DNA of 40,808 bases from Treponema sp. (GCA_031258005.1 JAIRNP010000036.1:1-40808), one strand, 5' to 3'; counted from the stretch's first letter, positions 1-8,495 are shown. Numbers and translations are program-made. The notes: generated by a model from the sequence alone, not told the origin.

Positions 1-433
1 GGAAAGCCCGGTAATCCCCCTTGACTTCTACGGCTTATACTTTCCGACAGCCCGCGAGTTTGACCCGCCGGATGGCGGGGCGGTTCTTGTTCCATCGCCG
101 GGGGGCAAGGCGCTTGCAGCGGCTTGGGAATCCGGTGGGTTGCGGTATGCGCTGATAGGAAGCTCCGACTTCCTCGATGATCGCGTAAAAGCGGAACGCC
201 CCGCAAACTTCGTTACCAACAAATACTTTGCAGACTCCGCGCTGGAATGGGTGAACGCCGGCGCGGACGAAAGCGGCATCGCCGGCGGCCTTGCCGTTAA
301 GAGTTACGGCGCGGGGGAGCTCCAAATACCGCGTTATAAAGCGGATTATATCGGGTTTTTGACGGTTATTGTCGTGCCGCTGGCAATTTTTCTGCGCGGC
401 TTCGTTGTATGGAAGAAACGGAGGTTCTTGTGA
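1..433 (+). CDS. GldG-like ABC transporter accessory protein, C-terminal part
   Basis: The reading frame is open from base 2 to the TGA at 431-433, so only the last 143 residues are in the window. The visible part has the alternating strand/helix look of the C-terminal half of GldG-type auxiliary proteins (ABC_transp_aux family). It includes a conserved-looking segment ALIGSSDFLDDR, followed later by an FVTNKYFADSALEW segment. It ends in one membrane-spanning helix (YIGFLTVIVVPLAIFLRGFVVW, bases about 346-414) and the positively charged tail KKRR. In this family the protein partners an ABC-2 permease and ATPase in an export-type complex. The next gene overlaps this stop by one base and encodes DUF4340, the usual partner of GldG-like proteins, which supports the call. 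The internal TTG at 140 is not a real start. The substrate is unknown. Confidence 0.7.
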   Translation, partial: ESPVIPLDFYGLYFPTAREFDPPDGGAVLVPSPGGKALAAAWESGGLRYALIGSSDFLDDRVKAERPANFVTNKYFADSALEWVNAGADESGIAGGLAVKSYGAGELQIPRYKADYIGFLTVIVVPLAIFLRGFVVWKKRRFL

Positions 434-1326
434 TGAGCGCATCCCTGCGAAAGCCGGAAACCGCCTTTACCCTCGCCGGAATAGCCGCCGCGCTGCTCGT
501 TACCTACGTTATCGCCCAGGGCAATGTATGGCTTGCGTCATACCGGAATAACTCAGGGCTGTGGGATGTGTCCGCGGCGGATATGGCGCGAATCACGATT
601 ATAAACCGCGGAGAGGAATTGGTTTTCGAGAACTCCCCGATAAACGGCTGGGAACTTATCCTGCCGGAGGGCATACCCTACGATAAGGCAATCGCGGACG
701 CATTGCCCCTGACCCTGGCCGCGCTTAAAGCGGAAAAAGCAATTAGCGCCGCGCCCTTTTCCGATTTCGGCCTTGACCAGCCGGTAATAATCCGCGTCTT
801 TGCGCGGACTTCAAGCGCCGGCGCTCATGTTCATACTGCGGAAGCCGCGCCGGGGCAATTCACCGAAACCGAATACGAATTACGGCTGGGAGACGCAAAT
901 TCCGACGGCTCATCCCGCTATTTCAGTATACAGCCTAAAACCCGCATCTACGCCCGCATCTATACGATGGACGCGGCCACAGCCAGCGCGCTTGCGCTGG
1001 ACTCCCTGTCTGTGCGGGATAAAAACGTATTGAACCTAAACCGTTCCCTCCGGCTTGCGGACATTGCCGCAAAGATTACCACTATCCGGGTGAACGGGGA
1101 ACAGCGTCCAGAGCTTTCCGACGCCCTCGCCCGGCTGAACGCGGACAGGTTTATCGGGGAAATCCCTTTTGAGGCGGAGCTTGCGGTTGAGTTTGACTAC
1201 TCAGGCGAAGCGAGGACTCTGTATCTTGGCGCGCCGTCCCCTGATGGAGAATACTATTACGCGAAAACCCCGGACAGCGATGTGGTGTTCACGGTGCTGC
1301 GCCGGGGCTTAGACGGGTTTTTGTGA
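433..1326 (+). CDS. DUF4340 domain protein, membrane anchored
   Basis: This encodes 297 residues. I chose the ATG at 433 because GGAGG lies 8 bases upstream (420-424) and the A overlaps the preceding stop (TGATG). The upstream in-frame ATG at 409 has no ribosome binding site. The N-terminus holds one hydrophobic helix (about residues 12-28), and the rest appears to be extracytoplasmic. The body matches what is known of DUF4340: repeated strand-rich modules with WELILPEG-like, DFGLDQP-like and YELRLGD-like segments. Family members sit beside GldG-like genes in predicted ABC export systems, and their biochemical role is not established. Translational coupling to the previous gene suggests that both proteins are made together and form one complex. 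Confidence 0.72.
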   Translation: MSASLRKPETAFTLAGIAAALLVTYVIAQGNVWLASYRNNSGLWDVSAADMARITIINRGEELVFENSPINGWELILPEGIPYDKAIADALPLTLAALKAEKAISAAPFSDFGLDQPVIIRVFARTSSAGAHVHTAEAAPGQFTETEYELRLGDANSDGSSRYFSIQPKTRIYARIYTMDAATASALALDSLSVRDKNVLNLNRSLRLADIAAKITTIRVNGEQRPELSDALARLNADRFIGEIPFEAELAVEFDYSGEARTLYLGAPSPDGEYYYAKTPDSDVVFTVLRRGLDGFL

Positions 1327-1354
1327 GAAAACGGAACGACACAGGAGGTATCGT

Positions 1355-1753
1355 ATGAAGAATCGTATTATTTTAGGCGGCGTCGTGGTTGTGTTCGGGC
1401 TGCTTATCGCGCTGGGACCGCAGTTTCTGTTCAAGGTCTGCCCAGTTGTGGGGGACGTGATTATGAAGTGCCACTGGTCGGCGCAGGCTGAAATCGGCGT
1501 GGGGGCTTTAATCGCTGCCCTTGGCATTGCCCTTATTGTTTTTGCCAACCCTAAAACACGGCTGGGGCTTACCATAGGAGTATTGCTATCGGGGATTCTT
1601 GTCCTGCTTATCCCCCATGCCCTCATCGGCGGCTGTCCCGGACATTTAATGCCCTGCCGGAAAATCACCTTTCCGGCGCTTACCGTTATCAGCATCCTGC
1701 TCTTGATAGCGGGGGCCATTAACGCGCTGTACCTTGCCCGCCGTAAAGAATAA
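1355..1753 (+). CDS. DUF4418 family membrane protein
   Basis: This encodes 132 residues. AGGAGGT lies just ahead of the ATG at 1355. Four hydrophobic helices are visible, approximately at residues 5-22, 42-62, 68-87 and 107-126. Short loops contain cysteines (KVCPVVGDVIMKCHW between helices 1 and 2, GGCPGHLMPCRK between helices 3 and 4). The CHWSAQAEIGVG segment is what I recognise as characteristic of DUF4418 proteins. No function is established for the family. It follows the DUF4340 gene by 28 bases on the same strand and probably belongs to the same transcript. The paired cysteines on one face could form disulfides or bind metal, but that is inference. Confidence 0.7.
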   Translation: MKNRIILGGVVVVFGLLIALGPQFLFKVCPVVGDVIMKCHWSAQAEIGVGALIAALGIALIVFANPKTRLGLTIGVLLSGILVLLIPHALIGGCPGHLMPCRKITFPALTVISILLLIAGAINALYLARRKE

Positions 1754-1765
1754 ATGTACGGGCGG

Positions 1766-1797
1766 CGTTACGCCTGAAGGCCAACGTTACGCCTGAA
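1766..1797. repeat. Two 13-bp direct repeats, 19-bp period
   Basis: CGTTACGCCTGAA occurs at 1766-1778 and again at 1785-1797, right after the DUF4418 stop codon. The first copy is part of a short GGCGTTACGCC dyad. The second copy contains the stop codon of the truncated aminopeptidase remnant on the opposite strand. The repeat therefore marks the seam between the plus-strand and minus-strand gene groups. It may be a deletion or insertion scar or part of a weak terminator. Confidence 0.5.
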
Positions 1798-1885
1798 CGC
1801 CGGCCTCGTTGCTGTGGGCCTCGGTGTTTAGGGCTATTCTCCCGCAGCCTTCTATATCGGCGCTGATAAACAGTTTAAGTCCCAT
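1787..1885 (-). pseudogene. Truncated DppA-type D-aminopeptidase (M55) N-terminal remnant
   Basis: A 32-codon frame starts at ATG 1885, with GGAG 6 bases upstream, and ends at TAA 1787-1789. It begins MGLKLFISADIEG, the conserved start of M55 D-aminopeptidases, in which the Asp and Glu of this SxDxEG motif bind zinc. After about 17 residues the similarity stops and the frame soon closes. The family is usually about 265-280 residues, so nearly all of the enzyme is missing. It lies 37 bases downstream of the peptide-transporter ATPase on the same strand, where an intact dppA gene would fit because DppA genes often accompany dipeptide importers. I read it as the intact ribosome binding site and first codons of a gene truncated at the repeat seam near 1785-1797. 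A short unrelated peptide is the alternative. Confidence 0.55.
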
Positions 1886-1922
1886 GGCATACTCCAAAAT
1901 GTATAGAATCCCGGTTTGCCGC

Positions 1923-2897
1923 CTACTTGTCGTAAAGGTGGCAGCATACATACTGCTCGCCGGAGATCACCTTGGGCAGGGGCGCTTTGGTTTTGCAAAG
2001 CTCCGCGCAGTGGGGGCAGCGGGTGTGGAACTTGCAGCCCGGCGGAGGATTAATCGCCGAAGGGATGGTTCCTTCCAAAAGCCGCCTGGTTTTGCGCTTG
2101 TGGGGATCCATCACCGGGATGGCTGCCATCAGGGCCTTGGTGTAGGGGTGCAGAGGGTTCCGGTAGAGGGCGTCTTTGGCCGCCACTTCCACCATGGATC
2201 CCAGGTACATTACCCCGATGCGGTCGCTGAAAAATTCCACCACCGTAAGGTTGTGGGAGATAAAAACAAAGGTAAGATCGTATTCCTTTTTGATCTTGTT
2301 AAGGAGATTGAGTACCTGGCTCTGGATGGAAACGTCCAGGGCGGAGACCGGTTCGTCGGCGATGATGAGTTTGGGTTTCACCGCCAGGGCCCGGGCAATA
2401 CCGATACGCTGCCGTTGGCCGCCGGAGAATTCGTGGGGGTAGCGGTTGACGTGGTAAGAGGCGATCCCCACATCGTTTAAAAGGCTTAAGACTTTCTTTT
2501 CCCGAGCAGCGCTGTTTTCCGCCAGTTTATGGACGATGAAGGGTTCCCCCACGATGTCGCTCACCGTCATCCGGGGGTTGAGGGAGGAGTAGGGATCCTG
2601 AAAGATCATCTGCACCTTCTTACGAACCTGAAGCATTTTACGGTCGCTTATTTCGGTAAGACTATCCCCGTCAAGATCAATGTCCCCTTCGGTGATGGAT
2701 TCCAGCTTGCAGATCATCCGCCCCAGGGTGGATTTGCCGCAGCCCGATTCTCCCACGATACCGAATACTTCCCCCCGCCGCACATCGAAACTTACACCGT
2801 CCACCGCCCGAACCTGATACTGTTTGCCAAAGACGCCCCTACGGACATCGTAGTGTTTCTTCACCTTCTGGACCCTGAGCAGGGTATTGCCGATCAT
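1923..2897 (-). CDS. Peptide ABC transporter ATPase, OppF/DppF type
   Basis: This encodes 324 residues. The ATG at 2897 overlaps the stop of the preceding ATPase gene (ATGA) and is preceded by GGGAGG; the longer frame upstream has no ribosome binding site. Walker A is GESGCGKST (about residues 49-57), the signature is FSGGQRQR, Walker B is [12 protein letters not shown], and the H-loop is FISHN. The C-terminal oligopeptide-transporter extension carries the cysteine-rich [14 protein letters not shown] segment seen in Opp/Dpp ATPases. It is one of two ATPases that energise the permease pair encoded upstream. It is the last intact gene of the operon, followed only by the aminopeptidase remnant. 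Confidence 0.93.
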   Translation of the reverse strand: MIGNTLLRVQKVKKHYDVRRGVFGKQYQVRAVDGVSFDVRRGEVFGIVGESGCGKSTLGRMICKLESITEGDIDLDGDSLTEISDRKMLQVRKKVQMIFQDPYSSLNPRMTVSDIVGEPFIVHKLAENSAAREKKVLSLLNDVGIASYHVNRYPHEFSGGQRQRIGIARALAVKPKLIIADEPVSALDVSIQSQVLNLLNKIKKEYDLTFVFISHNLTVVEFFSDRIGVMYLGSMVEVAAKDALYRNPLHPYTKALMAAIPVMDPHKRKTRRLLEGTIPSAINPPPGCKFHTRCPHCAELCKTKAPLPKVISGEQYVCCHLYDK

Positions 2898-3958
2898 ACT
2901 TCGCCTCCCGCAAGAGAATTCCGCCTCCCGGCTTCGTCCGGCTGTCCGGCCCCACGCTGGAACCAGCATTTGCTGTAGTGGCCGCTCCCCACTTCGCTAA
3001 AACCCGGCTCCTCTTTGCCGCAAATTTCCCCGGCGTGTTTGCAGCGGGACCGGAATTTGCAGCCCCGGGGCATGAACTTGGGGTTGGGTACGTTCCCCGG
3101 AATGGACTCCAGTTCCCCGGTGCGGATTCCCAGCTTGGGGATGGAGGCCAGGAGCCCCTGGGTGTAGGGATTCGCCGGCCGGTCAAAAATATCGTAGACA
3201 CTGCCCTTCTCCACAATCCGGCCGCAGTACATCACCGCCACCTGGTCGCAGAGTTCCGCCACTACCCCGAGATCGTGGGTGATGAAGATGATCGAGGTAC
3301 CGATGTCCCGCCTCAACTGCATCATCAGTTCCAGGATCTGGGCCTGGATGGTTACGTCCAGGGCGGTAGTCGGCTCGTCGGCGATAAGGAGGCTGGGGTT
3401 ACAGACCAGCCCCATAGCCACCATGACCCGCTGGAGTTGACCCCCGGAAAGTTGGAAAGGGTATTCAGAGAGGAGGCTTTCCGCCCTGGAAAGGCGCACC
3501 TTTTTGAGCACTTCCAGGGTACGCCTGCGGGCCTCTTGGCGGCTTACCCGCTGGTGCAGCCGGATACTTTCGATGATCTGATCCCCAATCTTCATCACCG
3601 GGTTCAGGCTGGTCATGGGTTCCTGGAAGATCATGGCAATCTCGTTGCCCCGGATATTCCGCATCTCCTCCTCCCCCAGTTCCCGCAGATCCCTGCCGTT
3701 GAAGACAACCCGGCCTCCGTCGATCCTGCCGGTGGTTCCCGCCAAAAGCCGCATAATCGACATGGCGGTAACGCTCTTGCCGCTCCCCGATTCTCCCACA
3801 ATGCCCAGCACTTCCCCCGACTTCAGTTCCAGATCGATGCCTTCCAGCACCCGGACAACTCCCGTATCGGTATAGAAACTGGTACAGAGGCCTTCGATTT
3901 TCATCACGTATTTTCCGGCCCCGCCGGCGGTATCTTCTCTTTCAAGCCTGTCAGCCAT
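2894..3958 (-). CDS. Peptide ABC transporter ATPase, OppD/DppD type
   Basis: This encodes 354 residues. The start is ATG 3958, three bases after the stop of the permease gene, with GGGGA upstream. Walker A is GESGSGKS (residues 55-62), the Q-loop is IFQEP, the signature is LSGGQLQR, Walker B is [12 protein letters not shown], and the H-loop is FITHD. The C-terminal extension has [14 protein letters not shown] plus a further Cys near the end, the arrangement of the oligo_HPY domain. It pairs with the second ATPase to drive peptide import at the inner face of the membrane. The N-terminal 18 residues are longer than usual; an internal start at Met19 is possible but lacks an obvious ribosome binding site. 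Confidence 0.93.
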   Translation of the reverse strand: MADRLEREDTAGGAGKYVMKIEGLCTSFYTDTGVVRVLEGIDLELKSGEVLGIVGESGSGKSVTAMSIMRLLAGTTGRIDGGRVVFNGRDLRELGEEEMRNIRGNEIAMIFQEPMTSLNPVMKIGDQIIESIRLHQRVSRQEARRRTLEVLKKVRLSRAESLLSEYPFQLSGGQLQRVMVAMGLVCNPSLLIADEPTTALDVTIQAQILELMMQLRRDIGTSIIFITHDLGVVAELCDQVAVMYCGRIVEKGSVYDIFDRPANPYTQGLLASIPKLGIRTGELESIPGNVPNPKFMPRGCKFRSRCKHAGEICGKEEPGFSEVGSGHYSKCWFQRGAGQPDEAGRRNSLAGGEV

Positions 3959-3961
3959 AGC

Positions 3962-4873
3962 TCATTCCCCGTTGGAAATCTTCGGGTCCAGCGCATCCCG
4001 CAGCCCGTCCCCCAGCAGATTGAAGCTGAGAACAGTAAAGAAAATGGCAAGCCCCGGAAAGAAGGTGGTGTGCCAGGTGGTAAGCATGTAGTTCCGCCCG
4101 GTACTCAGCATGAGTCCCCATTCCGGGGTAGGAGCCTGGGCACCCATCCCCAAAAAGCTCAGAGACGAGGCGGTGAGGATCGAGGTGCCGATGTTCATGG
4201 AAAACTGGATGATGATGTTGGGAATCGCGCTGGGAAGGATGTGTTTAAAAAGGATACGGAGATCCCGGCAGCCGGTACAGCGAGCGGCCTGGACAAAGAC
4301 GCTGTTTTTGATCGCCAAGGTACTGCTCCGTACCAGCCGGGCGAAGCTGGGGGCACCGAACAGGGCCACCGCGATGATCACGTTTCCCAGGCCCGGCCCC
4401 ATAAGGGCCACGATAGCAATGGCCAGGATGATACCGGGGAAGGCGAAGAGGGTATCACAGATCCGCATGATCGCCGAATCCAGAAGACCCCCGTAGTAGC
4501 CGGAGAGGAGCCCCAGGACGGTTCCGAAGACGGCCCCCAAGGTAACGGAAAAGATCCCCACCCCCAGGGATATCCGGGCCCCGCAGAGAACCCGGGAAAA
4601 GATGTCTCTGCCGAATTCATCGGTACCAAACCAGTGGACTGCGGAAGGGGGTTCCAGCAGGGCCTCGTAGTTGTATTCGTTAGGGCCGTAGGGGATAACC
4701 AACTCGGCGATACCGGCGATAAGCGCCAGCAAGGCGATGAAACCCAGGGCCGTGAGGGCGGTCTTCTGTTTCTTGAATTTCCGCAGGAATTCCGCGAAGG
4801 GACTGTTGATGCTTTCCACCGGCCCCATGCCGGCTTCGTCTATTACCAGGGCCGCCGTGCCTTCAGTTTCCAT
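3962..4873 (-). CDS. Peptide ABC transporter permease, DppC/OppC type
   Basis: This encodes 303 residues. I chose the ATG at 4873 because GAGAGGA precedes it; a TTG further upstream would place the start inside that site. A short cytoplasmic N-terminus with EFLRKFKKQKTALTALGFIALLALIAGIAE is typical of DppC/OppC. It is followed by the HWFGTDEFGRDIFSRVLCGARISL segment common to this permease family. The coupling motif for the ATPases is QAARCTGCRDLRILFKHILP (the EAA loop). About six membrane helices are visible. It works as a heterodimer with the preceding permease. The genes are 13 bases apart and co-oriented. Confidence 0.92.
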   Translation of the reverse strand: METEGTAALVIDEAGMGPVESINSPFAEFLRKFKKQKTALTALGFIALLALIAGIAELVIPYGPNEYNYEALLEPPSAVHWFGTDEFGRDIFSRVLCGARISLGVGIFSVTLGAVFGTVLGLLSGYYGGLLDSAIMRICDTLFAFPGIILAIAIVALMGPGLGNVIIAVALFGAPSFARLVRSSTLAIKNSVFVQAARCTGCRDLRILFKHILPSAIPNIIIQFSMNIGTSILTASSLSFLGMGAQAPTPEWGLMLSTGRNYMLTTWHTTFFPGLAIFFTVLSFNLLGDGLRDALDPKISNGE

Positions 4874-4886
4874 ATATTTTCCTCTC

Positions 4887-5807
4887 TCAACCAAGCCTTA
4901 TTTCCGGGTTTATCACCGCGTACAATACGTCAACGATCAGATTCACCACGATGAAGGTGAAAGCGAAGATCAACACCAGGGTCTGAATAGCCGGGTAATC
5001 CCGGTAGGCAACCGATTCCACCAGCAGGGAACCCAAACCGGGATAGGCGAAAACTATCTCGGTAACCACCGATCCCCCCAAGAGGAAACCAAACTGAAGC
5101 CCCAGTACGGTAATCACGGAGATCATGGAATTGCGGAACCCATGCCGCCAGATCACCTGGCGCTCAGGCGCCCCCTTGGCCCGGGCAGTGCGGATATAGT
5201 CCGTCTTGAGTACCTCCAGCAGAGAGGATCGAGTGAACCGGGCGATTACCGCGAATATGTTGGTTCCCAGGGTGATCGCCGGGAGGATCAGATTCCGGAA
5301 AGATCCCGCCCCGGTAGTGGGCAACCATCTAAGCCGCACCGAGAAGATCATGATAAGGATAAAGCCTATCCAGAAGTTGGGCATGGAAATGCCGGACACC
5401 GCCCAGGTCATCCCCACGTAGTCCTGCCATTTGGAACGGTGCCGGGCGGACCATATCCCCACCATGATACCCAGGAAGCCACTCCAGGCAATGGCCGTTA
5501 GGGCCAGGGCGAATGTGTTCCTAAAACGCATACCCAATTCTGCGGAAACCGGCTGTTTGGTCCGCAGGGAAATGCCGAAGTCTCCCCGGAGTACCCCGCC
5601 GATATAATTAAAAAACTGAACCATCACCGGCTTGTCCAAGCCCAGGTTGCGGCGAGTATTTTCCACGTCTTCCAAGGTGGCGTCCGGGCCGGCCAGCATC
5701 CGGGCCGGATCTCCCGGAAGCATCCGTACAAAAAAGAAAACAAAAATGGTGATCAAACATAAGGTGGGCAACATACCCATAAGCCGTTTCATAATGTACC
5801 TAAGCAT
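4887..5807 (-). CDS. Peptide ABC transporter permease, DppB/OppB type
   Basis: This encodes 306 residues, with AGGAG upstream of ATG 5807. It begins with the family hallmark of a first helix followed by FVRMLPGDPARMLAG. It then has the GLDKPVMVQFFNYIGGVLRGDFG segment and the EAA-type loop YIRTARAKGAPERQVIWRHGFRN that contacts the ATPases. About six transmembrane helices can be drawn. It is the first permease gene after the binding-protein gene, from which it is separated by 113 bases that include a strong hairpin. The length and motifs are normal for the family. Confidence 0.93.
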   Translation of the reverse strand: MLRYIMKRLMGMLPTLCLITIFVFFFVRMLPGDPARMLAGPDATLEDVENTRRNLGLDKPVMVQFFNYIGGVLRGDFGISLRTKQPVSAELGMRFRNTFALALTAIAWSGFLGIMVGIWSARHRSKWQDYVGMTWAVSGISMPNFWIGFILIMIFSVRLRWLPTTGAGSFRNLILPAITLGTNIFAVIARFTRSSLLEVLKTDYIRTARAKGAPERQVIWRHGFRNSMISVITVLGLQFGFLLGGSVVTEIVFAYPGLGSLLVESVAYRDYPAIQTLVLIFAFTFIVVNLIVDVLYAVINPEIRLG

Positions 5808-5857
5808 AGGCGAGACTCCTGGGAAACTTTAGGCTTAACATAAAAAGAACCCGTCCC

Positions 5858-5881
5858 CCCGGGCATTTGCGCCTGCCCGGG
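5858..5881 (-). terminator. Intercistronic hairpin after the binding-protein gene
   Basis: CCCGGGCA (5858-5865) and TGCCCGGG (5874-5881) form a perfect 8-bp GC-rich stem with an 8-base loop. On the minus strand it is followed, after about a dozen bases, by a short T-run. It sits between the binding-protein gene and the permease gene. It could partly terminate transcription or protect the 3' end of the binding-protein message, giving more binding protein than membrane components. That role is inference. Confidence 0.55.
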
Positions 5882-5920
5882 AAAACAAAGCCCCTGCCCC
5901 TTATCAGATTCCTACGCAGC

Positions 5921-7573
5921 TTAGGGTGCCATACGGGCAGCTCGCAGATTGACGGAACCATCGGGGAAGTTGGTTACGTTGATGATTTTCCTGCTGGTTA
6001 CCCAGGCAATGTTGGCGATGTGCCGGGGTACCACAGGCAGCTCCTCCCACAGGAGATCCTGGACTTCGAAGTAGGCTTTGCGGCGCACCTCATCGTCCGC
6101 CGAAGAAAGACCCTGCCTGATAAGCGCGTCAACTTTGGCGTTGGAGAAATAAGCCAGGTTGTAGTTCAAGGGCGGGGCGCTTTCGGTGGCAAAGAGGGGC
6201 CGGATAGCCCAGTCCGCGTCCCCGGTAGAGGAAGACCAGCCAGAAAGGTACATTTCCACCTCCACTGCTGAACCGGGACCGGTAGCGTCCTGGACCCGTT
6301 CATTGGTGATGGCGCTTTCCATCAACTTGTTCTGGATCGTTATGCCCAACGGGGCGTACTGCTGCTGGAAGAATTCTAAGGTCTTGGTATTGGTAGAAGT
6401 ATTGGGGCCCATGATCGTGGTACTGAAACCATTGGGGTAACCCGCCTCCGCCAGAAGCTGCTTTGCCTTCGTCACGTCGTAGGGGATAGGGGGCAGTTCC
6501 TTGGCAAATTGGGTATCCGGACCGATGATAGCGTTGGGGACACTGCCGATACCGTTTTCCACTACCGCGATCAGGGCGTTCCGGTCCACGGCGTAGTTCA
6601 GGGCCTGACGCACCCGCTTGTCGCTGAAGGGTTTTTTCTGGGTGTTTAGCCACAGGTAGTAGGTTACCAGGCTCCGGCGTATCCCCACCGTAAGGGAGCT
6701 GTCCGCCTGCAACACCTTGACGCTTTCTGCAGGGATGGTCCACATGATCTGGGCGTCCCCGGCCTGGGCCATGGCGGTGCGGGTGGCCCCTTCCGGCACG
6801 GGCTTGAAGGTGATGGACTTGAAGCCTGCGTCCTTCTCTGCCAGGGGCTTGCCTCCGGTCCGGGCGGGATCGTAGCCCCACCAGTCCTTCTTCAGTCTGA
6901 TGGTTAGATGATCTCCCCGGACCCATTCCACAAACTCGTACTGTCCCGTACCCACCGGCTTCTCGGCGCAGACGTTAACCCCTGCGGCAATCTGCCTGGG
7001 GCTCATAATGACGCAGGCCTGGTGGGCCAGCGTGGGAATGAGGGCACCGAAGGGCTCGGTAAGCTTTATCTTTACCGTATAGCTGTCAATTTTCTCCCAG
7101 ACGTCGATTACGTCCGCAAGCAGGGAGGTCCGCTTGAGCCGCAGGGACTTGTCGTCCCATTTCTTGATGTTGGCGATGAAGGCGTCCGCGTCCCAGGGGG
7201 CGCCGTCGGTAAAGGAGATCCCCTTCTTCAACACAAAGGTGAATTCGGTCGCGTTCTCGTTGGCCGTATAGCTTTCCGCCAGGAGGTTTATCACCTTCAT
7301 GTCATTGTCAAAGCCAAAGAGCCCATCCATCATAAGCCTCTGGATACCCCCGGAAAGGGTGTCGCTGGCATCCTGGGGATCCATGGTAGTAAAATCCACC
7401 ACCACCGCGGCGGTAATGTCCGTATTCTGGGAAACCGATTGCCCCGCGGGGATAGTCACCGGTACCGCCGGGGCAGCGCCCCCGGCTTGACCTTCTTTAC
7501 CGCCGCCTGCCCAAACCGGCGTGGATGCCGACAGGGCAAGAACCACAAGGCTCCACAAAACCATTCTTTTCAT
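5921..7573 (-). CDS. Peptide-binding protein, SBP family 5 (DppA/OppA/GsiB type)
   Basis: This encodes 550 residues, with AAGGAGG 8 bases before ATG 7573. The signal peptide is MKRMVLWSLVVLALSASTPVWA, followed by GGGKEG. There is no lipobox cysteine, so cleavage by signal peptidase I to a periplasmic protein is expected. Family 5 features include the MDGLFGFDNDMKVINLLAESY region, FVLKKGISFTDGAPWDADAFIANIKKW, and NYAVDRNALI, with the C-terminal ELPVVPRHIANIAWVTS. It captures peptides, or another family 5 ligand such as glutathione or nickel chelates, and delivers them to the permease pair encoded downstream. It is the first gene of the operon and is read from the promoter at 7651-7679. The D-aminopeptidase remnant at the operon end hints at D-amino-acid or wall-derived peptides, but this is not shown directly. 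Confidence 0.92.
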   Translation of the reverse strand: MKRMVLWSLVVLALSASTPVWAGGGKEGQAGGAAPAVPVTIPAGQSVSQNTDITAAVVVDFTTMDPQDASDTLSGGIQRLMMDGLFGFDNDMKVINLLAESYTANENATEFTFVLKKGISFTDGAPWDADAFIANIKKWDDKSLRLKRTSLLADVIDVWEKIDSYTVKIKLTEPFGALIPTLAHQACVIMSPRQIAAGVNVCAEKPVGTGQYEFVEWVRGDHLTIRLKKDWWGYDPARTGGKPLAEKDAGFKSITFKPVPEGATRTAMAQAGDAQIMWTIPAESVKVLQADSSLTVGIRRSLVTYYLWLNTQKKPFSDKRVRQALNYAVDRNALIAVVENGIGSVPNAIIGPDTQFAKELPPIPYDVTKAKQLLAEAGYPNGFSTTIMGPNTSTNTKTLEFFQQQYAPLGITIQNKLMESAITNERVQDATGPGSAVEVEMYLSGWSSSTGDADWAIRPLFATESAPPLNYNLAYFSNAKVDALIRQGLSSADDEVRRKAYFEVQDLLWEELPVVPRHIANIAWVTSRKIINVTNFPDGSVNLRAARMAP

Positions 7574-7650
7574 ATCTATGCCTCCTTTTTTTAACCCGAC
7601 CCCCCAGCGTTCTCAGCCGTCAGGGAATCAGCTTTGATATAATATGTAAG

Positions 7651-7679
7651 TTTATACCATGAAAAATGAAAATAGTCAA
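7651..7679 (-). promoter_or_regulatory. Sigma-70-type promoter of the peptide transporter operon
   Basis: On the minus strand TTGACT (7674-7679) is separated by exactly 17 bases from TATAAA (7651-7656). Transcription would start near 7644, giving a leader of about 70 bases before the binding-protein start codon. Confidence 0.7.
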
Positions 7680-7685
7680 AGTGAA

Positions 7686-7704
7686 TATACCAAAATTTGG
7701 TATA
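7686..7704. promoter_or_regulatory. Dyad operator upstream of the peptide operon promoter
   Basis: TATACCAAA and TTTGGTATA flank a single central A, giving 9-bp perfect arms. The dyad lies 6 bases upstream of the -35 box. A related half site, TTATACCAT (7652-7660), overlaps the -10 box. The arrangement suits a dimeric regulator binding at two places, but the regulator is not encoded nearby. Confidence 0.5.
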
Positions 7705-7799
7705 AATATACAAAAGATGGTTACTATTCACAGCTACCAAGAAGTGTTTACGTATCGTCAGCCCTTACCTCAGTGTATGCAGACAAATCCCACAGTTCC

Positions 7800-8336
7800 T
7801 CACGACGGAGGCGGGGGGAATAGCTCTTTGAGGGTATAGGGTTTCCCCTGATACAGCCGGAGCATGGCGAAAAATACATGCTTCCCCTTTCTGTAACACG
7901 TCTCCATATACGATTTTATGTTCGCATAGGCGCAAGCGCTTGTCACGTTTTGGAACTGCCCCGACGCCTTCACCTTGGTTCTGTCTACGCTTTGCCATTC
8001 CCTGCCAAGACCGGCAAGCAGTTCCTACGCTATCAACTCTTCTGGCCACATCCGTCGGAAAAAACCGGCCACTGCCCATTCGCTGAACTCTTGATGGACG
8101 CTACTAGCCGCCCCGTATTCTTCGGGGAGCGCCTTCCACTGGATACCGGTGCGCCACACATACAAGATACCTCCCAATACCAGCCGGGGGACCGGGGTTT
8201 CCGTCCCGCCCCCGGCTTTCGCCGGTAGGTCTTGGTTTCTATCCTGTTTCCGTTGACGCAGGAATTCCTGAACCCCCTCCCACACCTCATCTGTCAATTC
8301 CCATGATTTGATCCCCCTTCCCATGGTTCTTTTCAT
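7800..8336 (-). pseudogene. Decayed IS5-family transposase
   Basis: The frame from ATG 8336 reads WELTDEVWEGVQEFL and later LYVWRTGIQWKALPEEYG, both typical of the N-terminal DUF4096-like part of IS5-family transposases. Between them the family-like segment TYRRKPGAGRKPRSP lies in a different frame, so two compensating frameshifts are present. After PEELIA the frame meets TAG (8025-8027). It then continues as ELLAGLGREWQSVDRTKVKA, which again fits the family (EWQSxDG). From there to TGA at 7800 the sequence no longer resembles a transposase, so the catalytic DDE region is missing. No convincing terminal inverted repeats were found. It occupies the gap between two divergent transporter operons. 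Confidence 0.72.
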
Positions 8337-8466
8337 AGCTTCTTTATCGGCTCTTCTCTATTGGCGGATAAGCTCTTAATAATAAGCGGATAGGAATAAA
8401 CCGTCTCTGGCTATCAATATTCGTCCAGATAAGGGCTCGGATTTCTCCCGGCCGGGACCCGTGTCG

Positions 8467-8495
8467 TTGACAAAACCAAATGTGATCAGTATATT
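8467..8495 (+). promoter_or_regulatory. Sigma-70-type promoter of the chelate/cobalamin importer
   Basis: TTGACA (8467-8472) is followed after 17 bases by TATATT (8490-8495). The start point would fall near 8502, about 29 bases before the binding-protein start codon. The -35 box is a perfect consensus. No obvious Fur-like or cobalamin-riboswitch sequence was seen between promoter and gene. Confidence 0.65.

Noticed and set aside
2978-4954. 658-codon plus-strand open frame
   Set aside because: It runs antisense across the OppD- and OppC-type genes, is rich in His, Gln, Gly and Pro without any domain, and follows from the G/C-rich codons of the real genes.
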